A stretch of DNA of 64,000 bases from contig OX579638.1 in assembly GCA_951230915.1 (NCBI GenBank), positions 24,818,696 through 24,882,695 of the forward strand, given 5' to 3'. This DNA comes from Antitrichia curtipendula. Lineage: Eukaryota > Streptophyta > Bryopsida > Hypnales > Leucodontaceae. This document shows, piece by piece, positions 23,450 to 37,200 of the stretch; position 1 is the stretch's first letter, and every line of letters starts with the position of its first letter. The notes beneath the pieces were generated by a model. The model was not told the DNA's origin. It was given only the letters and a program-made list of their open reading frames with translations, and made no database searches. The position numbers were made by a program, and so were the translations under genes.

Positions 23450-26400
23450 ATGGCGGACTCCAAGAGCGACACCAAGGATGGCACCAGCAGCGGAGGCGGG
23501 AGCTCGTTACGCGCGGAGCAGTGGAAAATGCGGGGTTGGTTTTATCGTCCCTTTCCTTTCTTCCTGGCTGTTTTGCAGCTTGCCAATGTGCCTGACCTAG
23601 TTGGATAGGGCAGTTCGTGGTGTGGTTTCTCGGTGCTGCCGTTCTTAGTCCGGTCAGGAAGATTCTGATCTGCTCACTAAACCCTATTCTGAGGCGCGGT
23701 TCTTTTCCGACGTTTATTCCTTTTCTGCCTCGGTTTTAGGTTTAGATTTTAAATGCTGCGGCAGGCTGGGACGTTCTTTTGTGGCGTGTGTGCCCGTCAT
23801 TGGTCACTGAATTGCTAGACATCTTCTTGTCGGAATTTTGAACGGTTTGCACTAAGATAGGGGGTGCGGAGTTCAAACCAATTTATGCAGGTGTAGAGGT
23901 TGTTTCAGTTGATGCCTTTATTTCTTGGTGGTGTCACGTTTGTTGGTGTTCCACCGCGCTTTGTCTACTCGTCCTGGACTCCTGTTTTCTGATGGACGTG
24001 GAACTTTCCCGTGGTTTCTGCGGTTTGTGAGTAGGGTTATGTCTTCTGATGGTCTGCACTTCCTTTCGGGGTTTATGTTACGTTTTTTCCTGAAGAACCT
24101 ACATTGTCTTGTCATTCGGTATGGTCTCTGCACACGTCCCCTTCGTCACTCGGTTTTAGGGTTCCAGAAAATTTCTTCTGGCATATGATGTCTCTATCAT
24201 AGTCCTTGTATACGTCGAGATACTCTTTTAGGCTTTTTGTCACCTGCATTTCCCATATTAGGTGTGAGGCATTTCCGTACAGCCACCTTCTGTGTAGGGT
24301 TTTTCCTCAACGTTTTTTACTTGTATGTTTTTACGTCCTGCTGCTTATGTTTAGCACTCGGGTCTTTGAATTCATCATTTTGATTGGTGTAAAGTCTCTC
24401 TTCATTATAATCCTACATTTCATCTCGAGGATTGTCGTTTCGCTCGTCAAGTTCCTTGTGGCTAGCGGGCATGGAGCCCTTGTCGAACCGTAGCTCGCCC
24501 TTGATGCGTAGGAGGCCATCCGCTAGTGCAATGGTAACGCCTGTGGTGGCACACATGATCGTGCAGATGAAGGGAGCGGAACGTCGGCCACGTCCAAGTT
24601 GGTTTCTGGACCCCCTGAATCAGAGCCTAAAGGTATGATGCAGTTCGGTGCCATGTGCTTTGATGTGATTTGGTTGCTTTGGGGATTATGAAGGTGACAG
24701 GTCGACTGAGGTTGCAAGCGCATGCGGTTGATTTGATGTTGAGACTGTGTACGCAATTACAGATTCTGGGAATTCGGAGAATATAATTCCACTTTCACCG
24801 CAGTGGCTCCTATCAAAACCTGGAGACAATAAACCGCCAGCTCCATCCGGGGTACGTGAAGTTGACTCTTTGTTTGTTCGGTCTCGAACATTTCTGATGT
24901 CTGCATCTCCTTCCACTTGCATGAATTGTGGCTTTGTGGTCAGCTTCCCGTGTGCAACTCGTGGGGTTTGTGCATTTCGGTTTGTATATTCGGTGACCCT
25001 GGTATTCTGTGGAGACCTCGGTTGAGTATGTCCCGGAGTAAGGACAGCCTGTAGGTTCCATCGCTGGTTTCATGTGCGTGCGTGGGCATGCGGTTGTCTG
25101 TCCACGTGTTTGTTTGAGGTTTGGACTTTCTCGGTGCTTTGGAGTTGCTCGGACTCCTAACCTTCTGGAATGTCTTGCTCAGGATCCTCCGCGCACGCCC
25201 GGCATACAGAGTCCAGGCTATGGAATGAACGATGCTCCAGGCAAAGACCGCTGGCGTAACGTCGAAGGGTCTCCTCACGATCCGAAGAGAACGAGAGACT
25301 GGTGGCGCACGATCTCGTTGGAGCGTGACGCGGACAGCAGCCGGCGCGAGCGTTGGAGGGAAGAGGAGAGAGAAAGTAGCACTAATCTGGTCCCTCGTCG
25401 AGATCGCTGGAAAGAAGGAGAGAGGGACACGGTCGGGGACCAGAACACTCCGCAAGCCCAGAGCCGTCGACCTGGTAATGAGAGGTGGCCGGAAATGAAC
25501 GCGGGCGGCGGGAGAGAGTCGTCGGACCCATTGAGGCGGGCTGCCTCCGACCGGTGGGCGGACACGCCGAGCCGCGAATCCAATTTTGATAGTCGTCGCG
25601 ATAATAAGTGGAGCAATCGTTGGGGTCCCGACGAGAAAGAGCGCGAGTTTCGTGGGAAATGGGTTGGGGATGGCGTGGACAAGGAAGGAGGAAAAGACGG
25701 GATGGACGGCGGTGGCTACCACCCGCGTCACGTGCCGAGTGCCCACGGCGTGGGGCGAGATGGCGATCGAGAGCGCGATCGGGAAAGAGAGCGGGAGCGC
25801 GAGAAGGAGAGGGAGCGCGAGCGCGAGAGAGAAAGGGAGAGGGAGAGGGAGAGGGAGCCCGACACGTCTCGCCACGACCGAGCCTGGCGTCCTTCGTTTG
25901 CATCCCGAGGAAGAGGTGAAACTCCTCACCTGAGCAGTACTCCTCCGAAGATGGCTCCGGGTTTCCTGACGGGCCGAGGCCGAGGAGAGCCGTATGGCGT
26001 CGGGTTCACTGTGGGTCGCGGTCGTGGTGGCAACCTTCAGTCGGGGCTTCTGCACGGCCCTCCGCTGAGTCCCATCGGCTCTGCGTTTCCTGTGGATAAA
26101 TGGGACGTCGGAAAGGAGAACGTTTTTCGGTATCCGCGTGTGAAGCTGCTGGACATCCATCGCAAGTGTGGTATTTTGTCGTTCCAGAAGTATCCCGATG
26201 GTTTTACGGAAGTGGCGCAACTGACCCAAAGCGATCCCGTGGAGCCCATGGCCTTCTTCCAGCCGGATGTGGACGAAGAGGTTGGTGATCTTGTCTGGCC
26301 CTTTGGTTTCTTGGGCCGTGTTTCGGTAGATGTGTGGTTGCTGGGGTGAGTGAATCCGTTTTGCATGAGTCGGGTGTGAGGTTTTGGGTGTTGGTAAGAC

Positions 26401-29400
26401 CTCGGAGCGACGATTCGTTGCAAGAGCTTTTGCGTTGTTGTTGTGTTTACGACCCGGAGATTGTGTGCTTGGTGACCGTGAGTGGAGAGTTTTGTGCTTA
26501 TTGAATGGGCTACCTGAGTTTGGGGATTCATTTATTGAGATGGCGTTTGGCAAGAATTTGATCGATGCTGTGTGGTGTTGCAGGGCCTTCTTGAAGGGAT
26601 CCGGAAGGGAGAGATCGTGAGTAGTGGAGCGGTGCATAATTCGGCCCTGAAAGATGGTTCGTTGAACCGAGTGATGCGGCAAGATTCGCTCGGTCGGGGT
26701 CGGGGTCGCGGCCGAGGTGCAGGTATGTTTTTCGTAGTTGAATGTCTGAAGAAGCTCGAACCGTGGCAGCAGTGGTTGCGCCCTGCGGGGTGACTGGATG
26801 GCATGGCATGTCCCTGGAAGTTGGTCGTGTGCGTGTATTGGTGTCGGTGTAGTGTATGGGCGGATAGTTTACTATGAGGTGCCCGAATGTGAGTTCGAGG
26901 GTTGTTATTGGTCCTCGGTGTTTTTGAGGATGTGTGAGGCACGTTTTTCTTTTGGACGACGAGCGTGGTGGTTCCGTATTGAAGGTTTTCATTTCGTTAT
27001 GTTGTGGGTTGGAACAGTGGGCAAAGAAGATTCCGGGTTTGATGGCCACCGAGAAGACGACTTCTTCGACCAACCCGGTTTTGGGAACGCTCGGGGTGGG
27101 GACGGTGGCGCGTTTGACAAGCTTGCCGAGGCTCGTTTTGCGGATGCCGAGGAGTCTTGGGAGTCTCGTGCACGTATTGAGAGCAACACTGATAACGATG
27201 GTATGCACGACTATGGCATGGTGCAGAAGTCTTTGAGCCTGTTCTGAGAGCTGTTGTTTGTGCGGGTGCTGACTGCAATCCTTTGGACATATCACGCTAT
27301 ACTAGTCATGTTTTGCAGACGTTTGATTTTGGTGGAGAAAGTTCCTACATCCAAGCGTGACTGAGACTTCAATTTGTGTGGACAGAGCACAGCGCACTGA
27401 TCAGTTCGTGTTGGCTGTCGTCTGATCCGTCTTCCCGTTTTTGTTTTTTGGGTTGTTTTGTCGCAGTTGCGAAAGACGAGAGTTCATGGCGGCGTGGCCG
27501 AGCAGTTGAGGAATCAGGTCCCGTGAGGGATGATGGAAGCTGGAGGCGTGATCCTGGCGCTCGCAGTGACGGTGCCTGGCGGAAGTCCAGAGCAGGTGAC
27601 GAAGGCGTGGTCTCGAGTAAGGAAGAGAAGTCGGAAAGGCCCGATCGCGTGTCTGAAAGAGACGATCGCAGCAGCTGGCGACGACCCGAGCAGGTACATT
27701 TGGCCTGGGCTTGGTTCGCGCATTCCGTTGGATGCGCCCTTGAATCTGGCTGTTGTCAGCGTTTACGTCCAGCTGAGATCATTGCCAGCTCCATCTCGTT
27801 GGGTTTTGGGTCTTTGGTTCTGATGGCAAGTTTCCCGTCTTCATGTCGTAGACTATGTTCAGCTCGTTTGTTTGGCGGTCGACGGAAGGCTTGGGTCTGA
27901 GACTCTAATGGATTGGTTTGTGCAGGATGATTCGAAGTCCGAACCTGGCATGGCAGCGGAGAGGGGATCTGCGATGCACGCCAGACGTGCCGATCAAGAG
28001 GCGACCCTGGAGACGAAGGATGGTCCGTCTGTTGCCGGCAAGACTGGAACAGTGGAGGACTTCGTTCCGCGCCACCAGGGCCCTGCTGGTGTCGGCGGTG
28101 TGGAAGCTCCCAAGGAGAGCCATGGCCCGGCTTCGCCAGAAGCGCAGTTCGGTCAGGAACCCTCCCTGCAGCTAGTGCCTCCCGAAGACCTTTGCCTGCT
28201 TTACACGGATCCCCAGGGCGAAGTCCAAGGTCCGTTTCTCGGGGTTGACATCATTGGTTGGTTTGAGGCCGGTTTCTTTGGGCTGGAATTACCTGTTCGT
28301 CTGATGGAAGCCCCGGATGGCACGCCGTTCAGTCCCCTGGAGAACATCATGCCCCACCTGAAGCCGGCAGTGAAAGTCCCGCCGGGTTTCAATTCGTTGA
28401 AAGGCGTTGCGGAGGAGGGCGGAGAGTCCTTCCACCTGAAAGGCGATGTTCAGTCTTCGAGTCTGAGCTTCCGTCTTCAGGACTCTTTGGGTTCCGATGG
28501 CGAGGTGGACCGCAGGGGAAGCGGGTTCGAGCCGTCTTTGGACATCGATCTTCTCGGTTTGACGGATCCGTCTAAGAATGTGTCAGGTGGTAATTTTCGG
28601 CTGGGCTCGAATGGGAGAAGCTCGAGTGGCAAGGGTGGTGAGTGACCCTGTTCCTTAGACTCTGAGTTGCTGTTGGGCCATTTTTGTCCTGTTTTGTGGT
28701 TTGAGAGCGTGTGGAGGGTCCCGGCTGTTGTTGGGCCTTGCGGGTAGGCATGTGAATCGAAGTTTGTGTATCTGGGTCTTTGGGACTGTGTGTATATGAG
28801 GAGTTGAATGTTGTTTGTGGATAGTCTTGGTCGCGAATGCGGTTTTGGTTGTTATGATGTGCTTATATCTGGAGTTTCCCCGTTCAGAAATGACAGCGGA
28901 GAAGCCTACTGCGAAAGGCGACAAAGAAGTTGGAGCGAAAGGGGACGAGTCCGTTGAGCAGACCTATTCCATGCGGAAACGAATGTCAGCGTTTCCCCGT
29001 ATGGACGCGGATATATCCGAGACTCCGCCTGTGGATTTGGGTCACCGCTTTCCCTCAAATGAAGGTCTCGGGTCGTTGCCAGGTACGTCTGCGAATTGTG
29101 ATGACGATTGGCGAGTCTGATTGCCCTTTTCTGTCCTAAGCGCGTGGCTGCATGCTTTGGTGTATTCTGACTGGGTCTCGACGTTGGACTGCCGTCGGGT
29201 CGTTCTCTGTCAGCTTTCATGAGGCCCGGCTTGTCCTGCATGTGAGAGTTTTAGAGGGTTCGCAGTCCGTAGTTTCTTGAATACGCGAATATGCTTTTTA
29301 ATTATAATTTTGGCGTTGGGAACAACATCGCCCTCGGTCGATCTCGTGACAATTAGGTGTGAAGAGCACATTTGGTTTGTTGTTGTGGTTCGTTAGAACA

Positions 29401-32400
29401 GACTAAAGTGGAAACGTTTTCGAACACGTCGTGTGTTTGCAGGACCCACGTTTTCTGCATCCAAGGTTCCCCGATCGCCCTCCATGCCGAGTGATTTGCC
29501 GGGCATGTTGCAGAGCAGCCTGGGTCATGCGGTTCCGAAGGATCAGGCTTGGGGTGACAGTTTGATGCGAAACTTGTCATTAGATGCCCAGTATCCTCAT
29601 GTGGGTCTCCCTCCTTCGGGAAGTGGCATCGACCCGACGCACCTTGCCCAGCAACTGGAGCAACTGGAGATTCAGCACCTGCAGCGCATGGGTTCCACGG
29701 GTTCCGCGTTGCAGAGGCAGTTGTCTGGGGTCCCCCAATCTCCCCAATCCGCCCGCATGAATCTGGAGCAGCTCATGCGGCCAGGGGGTCTCCCTCCTCG
29801 TGACCATCCAGGTTTGAACCCGTTACTTGGACAGATCCCTCCCCAGCCCAATCAAGCCCCGGCCCCAATCCCCCCGTCAGGTCCCGTCCTGGAGCAGCTT
29901 CTGCGTATGCAGCAACAGCAGCAACAGCAACAGCAACTACCAACACAGGTATGGCCGTCGTCGTGAAGTTGGGTTGTGATGAGAGTTGAGTTTGGTACCG
30001 TTGAGTTGAGGTTGCAGTCTTGGGTTGCATGTACAGTACATGAGGCAAGTGTGCGATTCGCAACGTTGTCGACCTGAGGGAGAGTTTTATTCCTCCCTGG
30101 CGTGAGTGAGCCGTCTTGTGAACCTGTGTGGTCGTTATACAGTCCGGACGCGACGTACGCGACTGGCTTGTTTGTTGTACTGGAGTGGTTCCGTGTTTGG
30201 ATGATCGTCCTGGTTGTGTTTTGAGATGAGTTGGACATGGGTTTCTCGAGTGCACCGACAGGGTCTGAGATTTGTTGATGATGGTCGTTCAGGTATTGAT
30301 CGAGCAGCTTCTGCGGAACCAATCTATGCCTCCACCTGCTCACTTCGATCATCTCCACCGGCAGGGTTCTGGACTTGCAGATCAGCATTTGTTGGGTCGT
30401 CAGGCCCAGGATCCCCGTTTGGTGGATGCATCTGGTCCACACGTTTCCGGCAGGGAGTTCGAGCAGCTTATGTTGGCCCGCCAGAACCATACGAGTCCTT
30501 CCCCGTTCGAACAGCTTCTGCGTCAGCGACACCAAGAGGATCAGCAGCAGCAGGTACTTGGGTTGCCGTTGTTCTTGTGCTTGGGTTTTTGTTTGATGTT
30601 TTTTTCCAAGGATCCCAGATGCCTGGCACGGTCACCCCTCGGGAACGTCTGGAATTTTGCGTCGTTACGAAGAGATGGCGAGTTGCAATTTGTGTTGGTG
30701 GTGTGACCATGTTTTGATGGTTTTTGTAACGAGTTTGGTGTTTGAGCAGATGTTGCAGTTTGGATTGCCGGTGCCTCAGTCGCACCAGACTTTGGAGGAC
30801 ATGCGAGTTTCGGGTGTGTGGGAAGTCGACGAGTTTGGTCAGTTTGTGAAGCGCACCCAGTCTCCTGCTCCTTTGCGAACCTTTGAGGCGTTCCAACATC
30901 ATCAACAACAACAGCATCAGCATCAGCATCAGCAACAGCAACAGCAACAGCATCAGCAGAGGCTGCAGAGCCAGCATGGTTATCCTGCCCATTTGCAGCA
31001 AGAGCCGCAAGACGTGTTTGGGTACGAGCAGTCGTTGCTGATGGATTCCCGTGTGCCGATGAACATGATGGACCCGAGCCTGATGCGTCGCGAGCGCAGT
31101 GCGTCTGGTGTGTCTGGCATGGTTGGAATGGATGGCGATCTGGTCGCTCAAATTCAGGAGCAGCAACAGCGTACCCGGTCGGAGCGTCAGAACCCTTTAC
31201 CCGGTTTTCTTGATTCCTCTGGAGGCTTTTCCGATATGGAACGTTTCCACCGTGATGTTTTCGACTTGAAGCAGGTTCAAGAGCGGCAGCAGCAGGTGGA
31301 GGCCGCGGCTGCAGCTCGCTTGTTGGGCCTGGGGACGACCCCTGGGTTGGAGTCCCTGGATGGTCGTCCGAAGAGCGGCGAGAGGAGACTGACTCCTTCG
31401 GAGGGTGCCGGGACCAGCGCCCTTTTACCTGGTCTTCGTTGGCCCATCATGAACAACGAGGCTCCTGAGAAGCCCGACATTATGCCGGAGCGAGGCCTTT
31501 TCCCGCCGTCCCTTGGTTTGTGGGGCCAGGAAGGTCAGGATTACGGCGTTTCTGAGTCCCCAATGCCAGGGGGTCCTCGCAGCGGGGCCTTGATGTCCGA
31601 TCACGTTCCGACTCTGTCGACGCCGAGCGACGGTGAAACCCCGCGATCATCCGTGGCCAGCAACCCCCCGGATTCTGGTCACATGCTGGGGAACTGGAAT
31701 TTGTCCCACCTGCATTCCAGCGATGCAGTCCAGTCGATCGACAGCCATTCGCACGGCGTGTCTGCGTCGTCGTTGTCCCAGGTCGGTTGGAAATCTGCGT
31801 CGGGTCCGAAGGCGAAGCCTCTGTCCGAGATTCAGCAGGAGGAATCCGGTGGAAGGCCGGGCGGGGATCGGTCGATGGTGGACTCCGCTGTTCCATCAGC
31901 GTTAGGTGCCGGTGTGAGTTCCGCAGGGTTCGGTCCGTGGGCAGCCCCGTCCATGCCTCAGCCGAAATCTCTGCGAGAGATTCAAGAGGAGGAATCCCAG
32001 AAGGCGTCTGTTCCTAAGGTTGGCGCTCCGGAGGGCGTCCCTTCCCAATTGATGTCTGGCATGTTCGGTCAGAAAAGTCCGTCGAGTCGAGGTGCGGACC
32101 CTCCCGCGTGGGGAAATGTGTTTGCGCTTGAGAAAGGCGTGTCCCTATTGGATGCGGGGGACGAGCCAGTGGTAGCTCCGATGAGCCGTAAGAGCGTGGA
32201 TCCTGAGTTGGTTGGTGTGAACCCGGCTTCGACTCCAGTTGCGTCGCAGAGCACTCCTGGTTTTGTCGACGGCGACTTCATCGAACCGAAGGAATCGAAG
32301 AAGAACAAGAAACGTGCGGCGAAGGCGAAAGCCACGCCTCCTGGGAAATCCGCGGTTCCTGTTTCTGCGTCTGAGGTGTTTTCGGTTTCGTCTCCGTTGC

Positions 32401-34295
32401 CGTCGTCGAAGAGCATCGTGTCCCGTTCCGTTCAGTTGGAGGCTTCGGAGGATTCTTTGCCAGCCCCCCCTCCAGGTCCTTCGCTGGCGGACTTTTTGAC
32501 TTTGGGCAGCGAAGCCGCTTCGAGTTTTCAGCCTCTTCCCGCGTGGTCCTCCACCCCGAACCGTCAGTCCCGTGTGGGTAAATCTCTCTCTCTGAAGGAA
32601 ATCCAGGAGGCCGAGAAGAGATCTCGTGAAGAGCAGGAAAGGCAGAACCAGGTGCTGGAAGCCTCCCTGGCGTTAAAGAATTCTCCTGCTCCGTCCGCGA
32701 AGCCGATCACTTTGATGACGAGAAGCGCGAGCGGAGGGGCTGCGTGGCAGCGTCCCGGCGTGGCGACCCCTTGGTCGCAATCCGTGGTTGGTGGTCCGCA
32801 GGCCCGAGTTTCCCCGAGTACTGGCTCCAGCGGCGGTCCGGCCCCCCCTCGTTCGAAGGTGGGCGTTTTCGAAGATGACGACGATCTGTTTTGGGATTAC
32901 GGTCACGACGCGAAGCTGAGCCTCGGAAGCGTGAAACAAGCGACCAAATCTGAAGCGTAAGCATCTTTGTGGCTTGGATCTTCTTTTTGAGATGGCTGTC
33001 CTTGTGAAGTCGAGCTCGAAGTCCCTTAGTGCCGCCGTCAAGTCGCGTTGTGGACCAGCTCTATGATGTGTGGCGTCTGTCTGGTTTGTGGTTGTAACTG
33101 CAGGTGGTGCTTGTGTTGTGTTGTGCTAATTTGTGTTTGATGTTGCTTACAGGATGCCATTTTCATCGGTGGTCCCTGGGCATGGTCAAGTGAACAGGTC
33201 GAAAGCCGTGACTTCACCGGCGCTTTCCGCGTTTCGTACCCTTGCAGCCCCGGTGTCCGCTGCGAGAGCGAGTCCCGCGGACTTCCCTTCGTTGAGTGCG
33301 ACCGCCGTTGGTGCCAAAGCTAGTTCGACGAAGGCCAAGAAGCCAGCCAGCAGTAAAGGTAGGTTTGACTATGCTGCGCGTCCCTGACGGTTTATGGGTT
33401 GTGCGTTGAATGAAGGAGCTGCGTGACGTTTCAGATCGCGACTTTGAGCCTGTTGATGTTTTTTGTTAGTTTTCGAATGGGGGATGTGGTTACTGGGGAG
33501 ACGTGAACGATTTGGTTGTTGGTTCGTTGGGCCGTTTCTTACTGGATGGCTTGGGTTTGTCCGAAGTGGTGGATTGAGATGTGAAGTCTAGCTGTGTATT
33601 CAGGTGAGTCACTGTGTTGCAGGCTTGTTGACGGTCCAGTTTATTTTACCTGTTGAGTTGGGGCAGGTCCAGCAGTGAGTGCGGAGGTGAAGGCGTTGAG
33701 GCAATGGTGCGAGAGCCAACTGAAGAAGTTGAGCGTGATCGAAGGTAAGTTGGAAGTAGGATTTGGAGGGGTCGAATGAATTGGTTTGTCAGGACATGTG
33801 TGTTGTAGGCTTGGCTGGGAGCCCAGGCTAACCTGTGGACGTGTCCTGTGGTTTTCAGATGTGAGCAACGTGGACTTTTCCATCGTGGATTTCTGCATCT
33901 CTTTGCCGTCTGTGAGTGAAGCGAGCGACTACCTTTCTCAGTACATGTCCACTCTCGCGGGAGTGAGCGATTCGCACATTCAAGCGTTCAAGAAGGAGTT
34001 CGTGCGTCGGAAAGAGCAGTTGCCGAGTGATGGCAACGTGTCTTCGAGCGACCGCGAGGACACGGATGTTTTGGGTGCGAATGGGAAGCAGGTGGGTCGA
34101 AGCCAATCCGGTCGAATGGATATGGCCCGTTTGCTGAAGGAAGATACTTCGGGTGACTTTGAGAGCACCTCCACTTCCGGTGGTGGAAAGAAGAAGGGCA
34201 AGAAAGGGAAGAAGGTTGTAGATCCATCGTTGCTTGGGTTTAGTGTGACGAGCAACCGCATCATGATGGGTGAGATTCATCACATTGATGACTAG
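23450..34295 (+). CDS. EXA1: GYF-domain translational repressor, EXA1/PSIG1-type
   Basis: Fifteen exons join in frame to 6489 nt (2162 residues): 23450-23534, 24567-24632, 24763-24851, 25183-26280, 26584-26722, 27018-27200, 27467-27693, 27926-28637, 28888-29082, 29443-29948, 30293-30553, 30750-32956, 33153-33358, 33667-33744, 33859-34295. The order of landmarks matches plant EXA1. PLSPQWLLSKPG lies near residue 63, then comes an Arg/Glu-rich half. An eIF4E-binding motif YPRVKLL is at about 397-403. A GYF domain spans about 718-775 (GPFLGVDIIGWFEAGFF). Glutamine-rich stretches follow, then three SLxEIQ repeats near 1546, 1593 and 1799, and the conserved C-terminus SLLGFSVTSNRIMMGEI. EXA1 proteins recruit eIF4E-family factors and Pro-rich partners to repress mRNAs, affecting potexvirus susceptibility and NLR homeostasis. 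The hallmark GYF tyrosine is phenylalanine here. The first two exon borders are less certain than the rest. Confidence 0.93.
25765..25860 (+). repeat. Arg-Glu repeat tract inside the GYF gene
   Basis: GAGAGGGAGCGC-type hexamers encode about 30 residues of alternating Arg and Glu (residues about 275-306). The frame is kept through the whole tract. Confidence 0.85.
30900..30960 (+). repeat. CAG/CAT repeat encoding a Gln/His tract in the GYF gene
   Basis: The run of CAG, CAA and CAT codons encodes about 20 Gln and His residues. A shorter Gln run closes exon 10 (29908-29940) and another closes exon 11. Mixed CAA/CAG codons make the tracts less prone to slippage. Confidence 0.85.
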
Positions 34296-37200
34296 AGGGT
34301 GTGGTGTGGGAGGTTTTTTTTTGCGACAGGAGTGATTAGTAGGTGAGGTGTTTGGAGCGACCGTGTTTTTTCCACGCTGACCGACTGGATCTGAGTCCTC
34401 TGGTGATGAGTGAGAGAGTCGCAGTTGGTGTTGACGGGAAGCAAGCGGGCATGAGGACCGGCCCCGAGGGAGGATTGGTGACGGCATGCAGAGATTGTTA
34501 GGATGGATAGAGTTGTTTTGACACTTTTCGGATGACGGTCTGTGTAGGGCCGGAGTAGGGTCGGGTTTTTTCCGGTCACTGCTCGTTGTGTGTCATCACA
34601 CCAGCGAGTTGAGTGGGAGGACTGAAGAAAGGATGGCCGTGTTAGCAGTTAGGCCCGAAGCTGGCGTGTAGGTGGTTGTTGGCACCCCCATTTCTTTCGC
34701 ACCTTGGGGCTTTCGGAATTGTATCATTTGTGAGAGTATGGGAATGGTCCCCTGGGTCTAGGAGTAGAGAATGTAAATGGAGAGGTATTTTAGGGACCCT
34801 TGGTTAGGGTGTTTACCGGTGTTCGATAGTGACACCCCAATGATTTAATGAATTTGTACAACTTCCCGAATGGGTTAGTTCTCGTGTGGTTACTTCTTCG
34901 TGTTTCCTTGCTCTTCTGTGCGTGGACAACCTAAGTAGTTGTATGCAGGCTGCCTCAGTTTTCTGGAGTTTTGTTTTTTTGATCATTGCAAATATATCAT
35001 TAAGTTTTGCTTGCGAGCTGTGAAAAGAAAATTTCATTCTTTCATTCGCTCGTGTGGCATGGCGCTAAGCAGGTCAATCTTTAGACTTGTTTCAGAGAAG
35101 TTATGAAGGTCACTCACGCTAGACCTTGGATTCGGTGCATTTGCTGAAATGGTTCTCTGCGGATAGTGTACAGAAGCTGATGTTGCACAGAAGCTTTTCG
35201 TGAAAGATTGAATAAAATTAATCTTTCCATCACTCTAATCTGTGCTCCTATCTCTAGAAAAAGTTCAATTAAAACATGCCAACTTGTTTCTTCTTCATGC
35301 CAACTTGTTTCTTCTTCATACAGTGTTAGTTTCCAATAATTGTTTTTGAAAAAGTTGCGCATACTAGTCTAGTTTATGTGGGTAAAATTTCATATCAATC
35401 CAAGAAGTTATGAGTGACTGAGAAGCATTTTAGTAGAAGCATTTTAGTAGAAGGGGTTCAACCTGAAATGTGTTTTTTTCAACTTTTCTTTCTATTTTTT
35501 TTACATTTGAAAGTCATTTTGCAAACACAACGAGTCAACTCAATGATATTTTTTCACCAATATTTTTTTATGCTGGTTTTGAATCACTCTGTGGTTAATT
35601 TTTTTTTCGATTTGAGTAGGTTTAGAAATCAAATTTCACCTCCAAATGTGTTGCTAGGAAAATTTCAGCATCCTTTTTTCAACACTAAAACATCATGATC
35701 TTGTAATCCACTATGTCATCTTCAATATATACACTATAAGATTGTATGGTTGAGATCTCTATAATTGAGTGACATTTAGATCTATAACACTTCAAAGGCA
35801 ATGTTGTTTTTGTACTCAAACAAGCCTTAGGCTATGAAGGATTAATCTCTATAGAAGCACGCAATATGATATGCTTGTAAACATGGTATACTCCATCACA
35901 GCCATATAGTATACTATAAATTCATTGGTATTTGATTAGAAAAACATAGATTGAACATTTTATAAAGTACATTAATGAGCATGATAGTATATAAATATCA
36001 ATGTATCACAATTCATCTTTTTATCTAAAATTGAAGAGTTAGAAGGCTAAACACGGGTTGCATAGAGGGACCCAAGGGCCTTTCAATTTGTGGGGCACTC
36101 TATACACTATCTTGTGCAGCCCAACTGATAGTCTCTAGGCTCTTTGATTTGTCCATCATGTCTAGGTAGGCTCTTTGATTTGTCCATCATGTCTAGCTCT
36201 TGCCTGTAAATATTAATCCCTAAATGCCTAAGTAATTTTTTGAGCTTCGATGAATTTGCTCAAAATTGAACATGAAACCAACATTTTGATAAGTTGTATC
36301 AATTTTTTTTAAATTGTAACCATACAAATTTAAACTGCACATATAAGAGATAAAAGTTTTGGGGACAAAACCATCCCGAATTGCCAAAAAAATCAAATAA
36401 TCAATTTGAAAGGACCCCTACTTTCTTCAAAAATTGTTCCACATTTAGAGATGTAAGCAAAAGGTTTGGCCAAATTGACCTAAAACACCAAACCAACAAC
36501 ATTGGTGGTTTTAAAAGCAAAAAAAGACTTGGCCATGAAATGGCCAACAACAATAAATAAAGGGGTATTTGGAACAACAAAAGAGAGGCCTTATATACTT
36601 GATCAAGCCCTCCCCCTCCCTTGTTTACTAGTGGATATTTTTCTAATTTATCTAGGTATTTCAAAAATGAATCCTAAATAACCTTAAGGTAATTCCAAAT
36701 CTAATCTTTGTTTAATCTTGGATTTTTTAGAAGCAAGCTTCATTTAGCCTTTGAGATCTTGTTCAAATCAAATCATCACTGTTCTTTTTTATATTTCTAA
36801 AACTACCTTTAATTTACCACTAATTACGCTAAAAAAGTCAAACCTACAATTGGACCTTCTCTATCTTTTAGGGAACAACGTGAAACCAAAAATCAATTGT
36901 GCCATAGTGTTCAAAAGATCCAAATTAATTACCTTAAGGGACCATCCAATCAGTTGCTCTCAAGTCATTTGGATTTGTAAAAATTAGAAATGATAAATCC
37001 AAGGAAATGTCAAAAATTCCATTAATTGAAATTTGCATTTTTCAAATAAACTAATACCCTATAAATGTTTAAAAGTTTTTTAGAAGAAAGGAAAGATACT
37101 TCATTTTCATCATTTGGCCATCTCAAACTCCTGATACTTTGATCGGTTCGTCACCAAATTGTAAACTCTCCTAGAATTTGATGCAATTGTTGATCCTAGT

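Noticed and set aside
22915..23608. Plus-strand frames of 156-175 codons before the GYF start
   Set aside because: They overlap the GC-rich 5' leader and the first GYF exon in other frames. The GYF frame is fixed by the downstream exons.
24940..26682. A 580-codon open frame on the minus strand opposite the GYF gene
   Set aside because: It overlaps the GC-rich coding exon 4, has no domain, and is explained by antisense stop avoidance of Arg/Glu-rich codons.
30468..31166. A Leu-rich minus-strand frame of 232 codons
   Set aside because: The Leu run is the reverse complement of the Gln/His tract in GYF exon 12.
33855..34487. Minus-strand frame of 210 codons
   Set aside because: It lies antisense to the conserved last exon of the GYF gene.
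36401..36664. Hydrophobic minus-strand frame of 87 codons
   Set aside because: It is leucine-rich from AT-rich DNA only, with no homology I recognise and no splice partners.
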